From: Nocardioidaceae bacterium
GTDB taxonomy: Bacteria; Actinomycetota; Actinomycetes; Propionibacteriales; Nocardioidaceae
Assembly (NCBI GenBank): GCA_025934895.1
Contig: JAICWH010000017.1
Location: 1 to 38,211 of the forward strand
Reading direction: 5' to 3'
Length of the DNA: 38,211 nucleotides
Both the position numbers and the translations under genes were made by a program. Under the pieces are notes generated by a model that saw only the letters and a program-made list of their open reading frames with translations, searched no databases and had not been told where the DNA came from. Of the stretch, positions 17,167-25,762 are shown in pieces (within the stretch, counting starts at the first letter, position 1; each line of letters begins with the position of its first letter).

Positions 17167-19149
17167 ATGACCGCTGCGACCGGCCGGTTGGCCGACCTGC
17201 TCGACCGGGTCGACCGGCTCCTCGTCGTGCGTGGTCCCTCCGTCACCCAGCAGGAGGTCCTCGGCGTCTGCGTCCGTCCGGGGCTCCAGGTGGGGCTGAG
17301 CGACGTGCCCGGCCGGCCCCCGCCGGACGCACCGGACGGCGTGCTGCTCGTGGTGCGCGACCGGATGGAGCTGCGGCGGGTGGTCGGAGCGTGCCAGAGC
17401 CTGCCGGGCAGCCCGCGACTGGGCTGCGTCCTGCTGGACAGCGACCGGCCGCCCCTCACCGCCGGCCGCCCCGGTTGGCCAGCTGTGCTGTCCGTGGTGG
17501 CCGAATCCTCCCCCGTGTGCTTCACCTTCGTCGAGCTCGCGGCACCCCTGCGGATGGGACACCTCACCGCGGACCTGGCCCGACGGTCGACACCGCGGCA
17601 CCTGATGTCGCCGGGCTGGCCGGTGCTGGCCCTCGACCGCGGCTCACCGCAGATGTGGACCCCCGGCGACCCGTTGTCGGTCGTCGGCCGGCCAGAGGAG
17701 ATCCACGACCTCTCCGGCGACTACCCCGCGGACGTGGTGGTGACCGACGGCTCGTGCGGCGCCCGGGACCAGGCGCAGGGCCGGTCCGCACGGGAGCACC
17801 ATGTCCTGGGTTCCCTGCCCCGGGCCCTGCACCTGGCGGCCCCGATGACCTGGTCGGACTACCACGAGCAGGGCGCCGAGCGCAGCGACCGGCAGCTCGC
17901 TGCTGAGCAGGGGCTGGCCCTCGGCGGCGTCGACTCGCAGCTGGTCAACCCCCAGGGCTTCCGACGCCGAGCCGCCGGCCCGGTGCATGCGCTGACCGCC
18001 GTACCGGAGGCCCCGCACCTGTGCCGGGTGGAGTGCGATGACGGCCCGGTCCTGGTGGACACCCGACATGGGCCGGGCGAACGGGACCTGACCCGACTGC
18101 GGACACTGCGGGGGGTGCACGTGGACTGGCAGGGGGCGACCGGGCCGCGCGACTACGCCCGGCTGGTGGTCGCGTTGGCGATGGCCGGCGTGCCGCTGAC
18201 CTGCGACCCGGCCCCGACCTGGGCCCGGGCGCAGCTGCATCCGGACCTGCTGGCGGCAACCGCCGGGAGGACCGACCTCGACGACCCGATGGCGCGCGAG
18301 GTCCGCAGCATCCTCGCCCGGCGCGCGGCGCTGACCCGGCACAGCGCGGATGCCTGGCGCCGTCGGGTCGCCGAGGCGACCGGCGCGGCGGGGCCGGCGG
18401 CTCCCCGGGTCAGCGTCCTGCTGCCCACCCGTCGCCCCGACCTCCTCGGGTTCGCGCTCCGCCAGGTCGCCCGGCAACGCGGCGTGGAGCTCGAGCTGGT
18501 GCTCGCCACCCACGGTCACGAACCCGACCAGCGCCTCCTCGCCGAGGTCCGGGAGAGCGCGTCGCTGCAGGTCACCGCGGTGACCGCGCCGGCCGACGAG
18601 CCGTTCGGGTCGCTGCTGAACCTGGCGGCCGGTGCTGCCACCGGCGACCTGCTGCTGAAGATGGACGACGACGACTGGTACGGCCCGCACTTCGTGGCCG
18701 ACCTGCTGCTGGCCCGCGGATACAGTGGCGCCGACGTCACCGGCACCCCGCCCGAGTTCACCTACGTCGAGGCGCTGGACCTGACGGTGCGTCGCAAGGA
18801 CGCGACCGAGTCGTTCCGCCCGGTGGTGGCCGGCGGGACGATGCTGGTCACGCGGGAGTGCCTCACCGCGGTAGGAGGGTTCCGCCGGATGCGCCGCTAC
18901 GTCGACGCGGGTCTCCTGCAGGGCGTCCTCGCCGCCGGCGGGTCGGTCTACCGGACCCACGGCCACAGCTACCTCCTGCGCCGCGGAGGCTCCGGGCACA
19001 CCTGGGACCCGGGGCTCGGCTACTTCGTCAGCCGCTCACGGACGGCGGAGCAGTGGCGGGGCTTCCGGCCCAGTGTGCTGCTCGAGGCCGACGACGCCGA
19101 CCGGCCGGCGGCGAGCGCCCAGCCCACGCGCGAGAGGTCCGTCCGGTGA
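17167..19149 (+). CDS. GT2 family glycosyltransferase with ~400-aa uncharacterised N-terminal region
   Basis: C-terminal PRVSVLLPTRRPDLLGFALRQVARQRGVELELVLATHG...GDLLLKMDDDDWYGPHFVADLL; 10 bp after the GH16 stop. Confidence 0.85.
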   Translation: MTAATGRLADLLDRVDRLLVVRGPSVTQQEVLGVCVRPGLQVGLSDVPGRPPPDAPDGVLLVVRDRMELRRVVGACQSLPGSPRLGCVLLDSDRPPLTAGRPGWPAVLSVVAESSPVCFTFVELAAPLRMGHLTADLARRSTPRHLMSPGWPVLALDRGSPQMWTPGDPLSVVGRPEEIHDLSGDYPADVVVTDGSCGARDQAQGRSAREHHVLGSLPRALHLAAPMTWSDYHEQGAERSDRQLAAEQGLALGGVDSQLVNPQGFRRRAAGPVHALTAVPEAPHLCRVECDDGPVLVDTRHGPGERDLTRLRTLRGVHVDWQGATGPRDYARLVVALAMAGVPLTCDPAPTWARAQLHPDLLAATAGRTDLDDPMAREVRSILARRAALTRHSADAWRRRVAEATGAAGPAAPRVSVLLPTRRPDLLGFALRQVARQRGVELELVLATHGHEPDQRLLAEVRESASLQVTAVTAPADEPFGSLLNLAAGAATGDLLLKMDDDDWYGPHFVADLLLARGYSGADVTGTPPEFTYVEALDLTVRRKDATESFRPVVAGGTMLVTRECLTAVGGFRRMRRYVDAGLLQGVLAAGGSVYRTHGHSYLLRRGGSGHTWDPGLGYFVSRSRTAEQWRGFRPSVLLEADDADRPAASAQPTRERSVR

Positions 19150-20744
19150 CTGCCGGCGACGGTCGGCCGCTGCCGGGTCAGCCCGCGGTCCCGGGCAACG
19201 ACTGGCCCTCCCTGCGGCCTCCCGCGCTCGGCGGCTGGACCCCCACGCGGACGGTCAGCGTGGTCGTCCCGGCCCACGACGCATCGCGGACCCTGCCCTA
19301 CGCGCTCGCAGCACTGGCCCAGCAGACCTATCCCGCCGAGCTGACCGAGGTGGTCGTCGTCGACGACGGCAGCGACCCACCGCTCACGCTGCCCGCCGAG
19401 CGTCCCGAGCACACCAGGATGGTCACGACCTCGGCGTCCTGGGGACGTGCGCACGCGTGTCACGTGGGCGCCTGCGCGGCGCAGGGCGAGGTGCTGCACT
19501 GGCTCGACGCGGACCTGCTCGCGCACCCCGACGAGCTCGAGGCGCAGATGCGGTGGCACCATCTCGTGGACTACGCCGTCGTGCTGGGCACCAAGACCTT
19601 CGTGGATGTCGCCGACGGCCTGCCCGACCTCGAGGAGTTGGCCCGGATGCTCCGCGAGGGCCGGGCCACCGACCTGTTCCCGGGTCGCTGGACCTCACCC
19701 CACACCTGGGTCGAGGAGCAGATCGAACACTCCCAGGGCCTCACTGCGAACCCCACCATGAGCTACCTGGTGCACGTCGGCGCGAGCGCGTCCGTGGGTC
19801 GCGACCTCTACCTGGACACCGGCGGGATGGACCCGGAGCTCAAGCTGGGCGAGGACGTGGAGCTGGGCTACCGGCTCGGCCAGCAGGGTGCGCTGTTCGT
19901 CCCGGACCGCGAGGCCCTCTCCTGGCACCTCGGCCGGTCGACGCTGATGGCCGACCAGGACCGGGTCAACGCCTATAACCGCCCCTTCGTCACCGACCGG
20001 GTGCCCGACCTGCGGCACTGGCGCACGAAGGGCCGCTCCTACACGGTTCCCTGGGTCGAGGTGGTGGTCGACGCGACCGAGCAGACCTACACCGACGTCC
20101 GGCACTCCGTCATCGCGGTCCTCACCGGTGCCGTCACCGATGTCCGGGTCGTGGTGCTCGGGCCGTGGTCGCGGCTCACCGACGGACGACGGTCCCCGCT
20201 GGCCGACCCCGACCGGGACCTGCGGATGGTCCGCGCCGAGCTCGAGGGCGACCCGCGGGTCCGGTTCGTCGAGGAGCTGCCCCGCACCGCCTTTCCCGCG
20301 ACGTTCCGGCTGCTGCTGCCGACCGGGTGGGCACCGGGCCCGGACACCGTGCGCAGGCTGGCCCGGGAGATGACCCGCCGGGACCGGGGGCTGGTCTCGA
20401 TGGTCCTCCCGGACGGCCGGACAGCCCGGCTGGAGCGCACCTCCGCCTTCAACCGGGCTGCCCGGGTTGCGGGCGCTCGGCCGGACCGTGACATGGAGGC
20501 CGGGCTCGATGACCTGGTCGACCAGGTGTCGCGGACATGGTGGTTCGACGGCCCCGAGGAGGGGTTCACCCATGTCTGCGCGGTCCCGGCCACCGAGCCC
20601 GGGACCCGCGCTGCCGGCGGAGGGCGACCGGGACGGACGCAGACCGGGTCGGCGCGACGCGACGACCTGGCGGGCGACGGCACACAACATCACCTACCGA
20701 GCGCCCGCGACCTGCTCAGCCGGGCGATCCGCCGCCGGAGATGA
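19146..20744 (+). CDS. GT2 family glycosyltransferase
   Basis: GTG 19146 overlaps the previous stop (GTGA). [66 protein letters not shown]. Confidence 0.88.
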   Translation: MTAGDGRPLPGQPAVPGNDWPSLRPPALGGWTPTRTVSVVVPAHDASRTLPYALAALAQQTYPAELTEVVVVDDGSDPPLTLPAERPEHTRMVTTSASWGRAHACHVGACAAQGEVLHWLDADLLAHPDELEAQMRWHHLVDYAVVLGTKTFVDVADGLPDLEELARMLREGRATDLFPGRWTSPHTWVEEQIEHSQGLTANPTMSYLVHVGASASVGRDLYLDTGGMDPELKLGEDVELGYRLGQQGALFVPDREALSWHLGRSTLMADQDRVNAYNRPFVTDRVPDLRHWRTKGRSYTVPWVEVVVDATEQTYTDVRHSVIAVLTGAVTDVRVVVLGPWSRLTDGRRSPLADPDRDLRMVRAELEGDPRVRFVEELPRTAFPATFRLLLPTGWAPGPDTVRRLAREMTRRDRGLVSMVLPDGRTARLERTSAFNRAARVAGARPDRDMEAGLDDLVDQVSRTWWFDGPEEGFTHVCAVPATEPGTRAAGGGRPGRTQTGSARRDDLAGDGTQHHLPSARDLLSRAIRRRR

Positions 20745-21907
20745 CCCCGCTCACCCGGCTCACCGTCGGGGTCGGGGCGGGCACCGCGGGGAGCTCGACC
20801 CACGACCTGGTCCTCGACATCGCCCCGCACCATCCCTCCACCCACGGGATGCTGCGGCTGCGCCTGACGCTCGACGGGGAGCGCATCGTGGCCTGCGAGC
20901 CGGTCGTGGGCTACCTGCACCGGGGCGTCGAGAAGCTGTTCGAGGTTCGTGACTACCGGCAGATCGTCGTGCTGGCCAACCGCCACGACTGGCTCTCGGC
21001 GTTCTCCTCCGAGCTCGGCGTCGTCCTCGCCGTCGAGCGGATGCTGGGCCTGGAGGTGCCGCGTCGGGCGACCTGGGCCCGGACCCTCCTCGCCGAGCTG
21101 AACCGGGTGCTCAGCCACCTGATGTTCCTGGGCGCCTTCCCGGTGCAGCCGGCCGCCGGCCGACCCGCGGTGCGCACATCCCCGGAGCGCGAGCAGGTCC
21201 AGGCGGTGATGGAGGAGCTCACCGGCGGTCGGATGCACTACATGTTCAACCGGGTGGGCGGCCTCAAGGAGGACCTTCCCGCTGGCTGGCTGCTCCGGGT
21301 CGCGGACACCCTCACGTCGGTGCGGCAGGCACTGCCGCGGATCGAGGACGGCCTCCTGGGCAGCCCAAGCTTCGAGGACCGCACGCGCGGCATCGGGGTG
21401 CTGCGAACGACGCTCGTCGACGCGTACGGCGTCAGCGGCCCCGTGGCCCGGGCGTCCGGTGCCGACCTCGACCTCCGGCGTGACGAGCCCTACCTCGCCT
21501 ACGGCGACCTGCTCCGCGACGGGGTCCTCGAGGTGCCGGTGCGCCACGAGGGTGACTGCTACGCCAGGGTCCGGATGCTGCTGGACCAGGTGGCGGTCTC
21601 CCTGGCGCTGTCCGAGGCGTGTGTGGAGCGGCTGGCGAGGCTGGACCGCGGTCCCGTGAACGTCCGGCTCCCGAAGGTGCTGCGACCACCCGAAGGGGCG
21701 ACGTACGCCTGGACGGAGAACCCGCTCGGCATCAACGGCTACTACCTGGTCTCCCGCGGCGCGGGGACGCCATGGCGGATGAAGCTCCGCACGGCGTCCT
21801 TCAACAACGTGGCCGTGCTGCCCGAGCTGCTCGAGGGCTGCCGGCTGGCCGACCTGGTCACCATCTTGGGCTCGCTGTTCTTCGTGGTGGGCGACATCGA
21901 CAAATGA
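20741..21907 (+). CDS. NADH-quinone oxidoreductase subunit D (NuoD/49 kDa)-like protein, orphan (NuoD2-type)
   Basis: ATG 20741 overlaps the upstream GT2 stop (ATGA). [134 protein letters not shown]-terminal [13 protein letters not shown]. Confidence 0.92.
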   Translation: MTPLTRLTVGVGAGTAGSSTHDLVLDIAPHHPSTHGMLRLRLTLDGERIVACEPVVGYLHRGVEKLFEVRDYRQIVVLANRHDWLSAFSSELGVVLAVERMLGLEVPRRATWARTLLAELNRVLSHLMFLGAFPVQPAAGRPAVRTSPEREQVQAVMEELTGGRMHYMFNRVGGLKEDLPAGWLLRVADTLTSVRQALPRIEDGLLGSPSFEDRTRGIGVLRTTLVDAYGVSGPVARASGADLDLRRDEPYLAYGDLLRDGVLEVPVRHEGDCYARVRMLLDQVAVSLALSEACVERLARLDRGPVNVRLPKVLRPPEGATYAWTENPLGINGYYLVSRGAGTPWRMKLRTASFNNVAVLPELLEGCRLADLVTILGSLFFVVGDIDK

Positions 21908-21989
21908 GACCTTCGGTATTGTCTGCACGCGACCTCGCCCGCCAGGCCGCGTTCGCGCCCGCCCACCCTCGAACCAGGCCGGAGACCTC

Positions 21990-23099
21990 ATGCCGCCCGA
22001 CGCCGACCCCGATGCGCGACAGGTGCTGCTCGTCGTCGTGACCGGGTCGGGGCGCAGTGGCACGAGCACGGTGGCCGGCACCCTGAAGATGCTCGGCAGC
22101 TACGTCCCGCAGCCCGAGATCCCGCCCAACGAGGCGAACCCCCGCGGCTACTTCGAGCCCAAGTGGACCGTCGCCTTCCACAAGAAGGTGCTCGCCGAGG
22201 CCGGAGTGCGCACCCTGGACGGCCGGCCCGTCGCACGGGAGCTGATGGGGTCCGTGACGGGTCGTGAGGACCTGCTCGAGGAGTTGCGGGACTGGTTCGC
22301 GACCCAGCTGCAGGCCCACCAGGTGGTGGTGAAGGACCCCCGCATCGTCTGGCTGCGCGACATGTGGTCCACAGTGGCCGCCGACCTCGGCGCCGGGACC
22401 CGGTGGCTGACCATGCTGCGGCATCCCGCCGAGGTGGTCGGCTCACGGGACCGGCACTACCTCGCCGGCGCCGACGACGGGCACCGGCTGACCCGGGAGA
22501 CCGCCAACCTCGCCGGCTGGGTGAACGTCGGGCTGACCAACGAGCGCGCGTCCCGGGGCGACCGCCGGGTCTTCGTGCACTACACCGACATGATCAGCGA
22601 CTGGCGCTCGGCCATGGGCGTGGTGGCCGACCGGCTCGGTCTGACCTACGACGTCGACCTGGCCGACCAGGGGCACCACCCGGTCGACGACTTCATCGAC
22701 GTCAGCCTGCGCCGGGTGCAGGTGACCCTCGACGACCTCGACGTGCCGGTCAACCTGCGCGAGATCGCGGAGACGGTGTGGAGCGGGCTCGCCGCACTCG
22801 CCCGGGACCCGGACGACGCGGCGGCGATGCACAGCCTCGACTCGGCCCGTGAGGACTACGACCAGCTCTTCCGACACTCCGCGGCCCTCGTGCAGGACGC
22901 CACCGACTTCGCCATCCTCGACACCAGGCGCCGGGTGCGGCGCAACGTCACCCGAAGCCTGACCCAGGAGCTGCAGGCCCGGCAGGGCGCGCAGGATGGG
23001 ACGCCTCCTGCGATGGGGAGCGGGCCGGCGGGGACGGGTGCGCTGCTGCGCCGCGCGGCGGCGAAGGCCCGACGCGTGCTGAGCGAGCGTCGCGGATGA
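21990..23099 (+). CDS. Sulfotransferase family protein
   Basis: N-terminal PAPS-loop-like VTGSGRSGTSTVAGTLKMLG; later VVVKDPRIVWLRDMW and TRWLTMLRHPAEVVGS. Confidence 0.85.
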   Translation: MPPDADPDARQVLLVVVTGSGRSGTSTVAGTLKMLGSYVPQPEIPPNEANPRGYFEPKWTVAFHKKVLAEAGVRTLDGRPVARELMGSVTGREDLLEELRDWFATQLQAHQVVVKDPRIVWLRDMWSTVAADLGAGTRWLTMLRHPAEVVGSRDRHYLAGADDGHRLTRETANLAGWVNVGLTNERASRGDRRVFVHYTDMISDWRSAMGVVADRLGLTYDVDLADQGHHPVDDFIDVSLRRVQVTLDDLDVPVNLREIAETVWSGLAALARDPDDAAAMHSLDSAREDYDQLFRHSAALVQDATDFAILDTRRRVRRNVTRSLTQELQARQGAQDGTPPAMGSGPAGTGALLRRAAAKARRVLSERRG

Positions 23100-25762
23100 C
23101 CAGAGCCGGGCTCGTGTCGGCTGTCCGCCGAAGGCTCGCCGTCGGGACCCGGCTCCGCGCCGCAGAGTCCCAGGTCCTCGCGACCCGCTACGCCCGGTGG
23201 CGCACCAGGCCGGTGCGGCCTCGCACCGTGCTCTACGAGGCGTTCTCCGGCAACGGCATGCTGGACAACCCCGAGGCGATCTTCCGGCACCTGCTGACCC
23301 AGCCGGACATGGCCGACCTGACCCATGTGTGGGTGCTCGACGACCTCGAGAGACACCCGGAGGTGCAGGCCGAGTTCGCGGAGCACCCGCGCGTGCGGTT
23401 CGTCCGGATCCGCTCGGCGGGCTACTTCAAGGCGCTGGCCACCTCGACGTACCTCGTGAACAACGCGACCTTCCCGCAGGAGTTCGCCAAGCGGCCCCAA
23501 CAGGTCTACCTCAACACCTGGCACGGGGTCCCCCTCAAGCACATGGGCTTCGACATGCCCGAGGGCGGTCCGCTGTCCCGCAACGTGATCCGCAACTTCC
23601 TGAACGCCGACTACCTGCTCTCGGCCTGCGACTTCATGACCCGCACCATGTACCGCGACGCCTACCGGCTGCAGGGCATCTTCCGTGGGGCTGTCGTGGA
23701 GGAGGGCCAGCCACGGACCGACCGACAGGTCCAGGCGGTCCGGGACCCGGAGCAGGCCCTGACCCTGCTCGCCCAGCGCGGGGTGGACGTGCGCGGGCGC
23801 AAGGTGGTGCTGTACGCCCCCACGTGGCGGGGCGACACCTTCGCCGAGCCGCACATCAACGCCGCCCAGCTGGTGTCCACGGTCCGCGAGCTGCAGAAGG
23901 GCCTCGGCCCCGACCACGTCGTGCTGCTCAAGGTCCACCAGGTCGTCTACGAGGTGGCCCAGGTCCGGTTCGAGCAGCACGGCTTCCTGGTCCCGAACAG
24001 CATCCCGTCCAACGTCGTCCTCGCCGCCGCCGACCTGCTGGTCACCGACTACTCGAGCATCTTCTTCGACTTCGCCTCGACCGGGCGGCCGATCGTGCAC
24101 TTCGTGCCCGACCTGTCGGCCTACACCCGCGGACGCGGGCTCTACCTCGACCAGGCGGACCTGCCCGGCCCGCTGTGCACCACGGTCGAGGAGACCCTGC
24201 AGGCGGTCCGCGACGGGCTGGCAGCCGGCGCGTCGGAGCGGGTCAGGGCGTTCGCGAGGAGGTTCGCACCCAAGGACGACGGGGAGGTGTGCGCCCGCGT
24301 CGTCGACCTGGTGTTCCGGGGCAGGGACGAGGCCGGCTTCGACGTGCACCGCGACTTCGGCACCGAGAAGGAGACGCTGCTGGTCTACCTCGGCAGCATG
24401 AAGTCCCAGGGGATCACCACCTCGGCCCTGAACATGCTGCGCAACCTCGACTTCGACCGCTACGACGTCACCGCGTTCTACCCCTGGACCCGCGGCCGGG
24501 ACCGCTACAAGAACATCCTGCTGGTCGACGAGCGGGTCCGGGTGGTCCCGCGCGCGACCCTGTTCATCGGGTCGCCGCGCCGAGTCCGCGAGGAGACAAC
24601 GAAGCTGATGGTCACCGGGCTCCCGGACCGCCTCGACGACCGGCACCGGCAGTTCTGGAGCGACGAGTGGCAGCGGATGCTCGGGCACTCCCGCTTCGAC
24701 CACCTGATCGACTTCAGCGGCTACGGCTGCTACACGCCGTTCCTCTACAGCGTGGCCCAGGCGCAGCACAAGTCGATCTGGCTGCACAACGACATGGATG
24801 CGGACATGCGGCGCGAGACCATCGGGGAGCGGCACCTCGAGGACCGGCTGCGGGCCGTCTTCTCGACCTACCGCTACTTCGACCACCTCGTCTCGGTCTC
24901 CCCGTCGCTGGACCGGGTCAACCGCGAGAAGCTGGCCGGCTACGCGCGCCCGGACCAGTTCACCTACGCCGCCAACACCATCGACGGGGACCGGGTGCTC
25001 AGGATGGCCGGCTTCTCCCCGGAGGAGTCCCCCGACGACGCCCGCGCGTCGGGCAACCTGCGTCGCACCGTGTCCACCGCGCCGGCGGAGCGGTCCGCGT
25101 CGTTCGACACCGAGAACCTCGCGGCCGCGGTGAGCGCGGTGCTGCGGCACTACCCACCGATCGCGGTGATCCGCGAGATCCGCAGCCGGATGCTGTTCGT
25201 GCGCGCCCAGGGCGACGACGACGTCGCCGTGTTCGTGACCGTGGGCAGGCTGTCGCCGGAGAAGAACCACGCGCGGCTGGTCAGGGCGTTCGCGGAGGTC
25301 CACGAGGAGCAGCCGGCCACCAGGCTTGTCATCATCGGCGGCGGCAAGCTCGAGCTCGAGCTCGACAACCTGGTGCGCAGCCTGGGGCTCGAGTCGGCGG
25401 TGACGCTGACCCGTCAGGTGGACAACCCCTACGCGATCATGGCGGAGTCGCACTGCTTCGTGCTCTCCAGCGACTACGAGGGCCAGCCGATGGTGATCCT
25501 CGAGGCCCGGGTGCTGGGGCTGCCGGTGGTCACCACGGCGTTCTCCTCGGTGGGCGACTCGGTGCCTCCGGGGGCCGGTCTGGTCGTGCCGCAGACCGTG
25601 AAGGGGGTGGCGCAGGGGATGCGCCAGTTCCTGGCCGGCAAGGTGCCCTCGGCCACCCTCGACGCCCGCGCCTACAACCGCGCTGCGATGGAGCAGTTCG
25701 ACCGTGCCGTGCACGGTCTCTCACCAGAGCTCGAGCAGCCGGTCGACGGTCTGGGCGGCTGA
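23096..25762 (+). CDS. CDP-glycerol glycerophosphotransferase (TagF-like) domain fused to C-terminal GT4 glycosyltransferase
   Basis: ATGA overlap with sulfotransferase stop. VYLNTWHGVPLKHMGFDMP, VVLYAPTWRGD, LLVTDYSSIFFDFASTGRPIVHF; C-terminal FVTVGRLSPEKNHARLVRAFAEV...YEGQPMVILEARVLGLPVVTTAFSSVGD. Confidence 0.9.
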   Translation: MTRAGLVSAVRRRLAVGTRLRAAESQVLATRYARWRTRPVRPRTVLYEAFSGNGMLDNPEAIFRHLLTQPDMADLTHVWVLDDLERHPEVQAEFAEHPRVRFVRIRSAGYFKALATSTYLVNNATFPQEFAKRPQQVYLNTWHGVPLKHMGFDMPEGGPLSRNVIRNFLNADYLLSACDFMTRTMYRDAYRLQGIFRGAVVEEGQPRTDRQVQAVRDPEQALTLLAQRGVDVRGRKVVLYAPTWRGDTFAEPHINAAQLVSTVRELQKGLGPDHVVLLKVHQVVYEVAQVRFEQHGFLVPNSIPSNVVLAAADLLVTDYSSIFFDFASTGRPIVHFVPDLSAYTRGRGLYLDQADLPGPLCTTVEETLQAVRDGLAAGASERVRAFARRFAPKDDGEVCARVVDLVFRGRDEAGFDVHRDFGTEKETLLVYLGSMKSQGITTSALNMLRNLDFDRYDVTAFYPWTRGRDRYKNILLVDERVRVVPRATLFIGSPRRVREETTKLMVTGLPDRLDDRHRQFWSDEWQRMLGHSRFDHLIDFSGYGCYTPFLYSVAQAQHKSIWLHNDMDADMRRETIGERHLEDRLRAVFSTYRYFDHLVSVSPSLDRVNREKLAGYARPDQFTYAANTIDGDRVLRMAGFSPEESPDDARASGNLRRTVSTAPAERSASFDTENLAAAVSAVLRHYPPIAVIREIRSRMLFVRAQGDDDVAVFVTVGRLSPEKNHARLVRAFAEVHEEQPATRLVIIGGGKLELELDNLVRSLGLESAVTLTRQVDNPYAIMAESHCFVLSSDYEGQPMVILEARVLGLPVVTTAFSSVGDSVPPGAGLVVPQTVKGVAQGMRQFLAGKVPSATLDARAYNRAAMEQFDRAVHGLSPELEQPVDGLGG

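Noticed and set aside
22856-25714. 952-aa minus-strand ORF opposite the TagF-GT4 fusion
   Set aside because: Low-complexity His/Gly/Val/Arg composition expected of an antisense frame; the plus strand is clearly coding.
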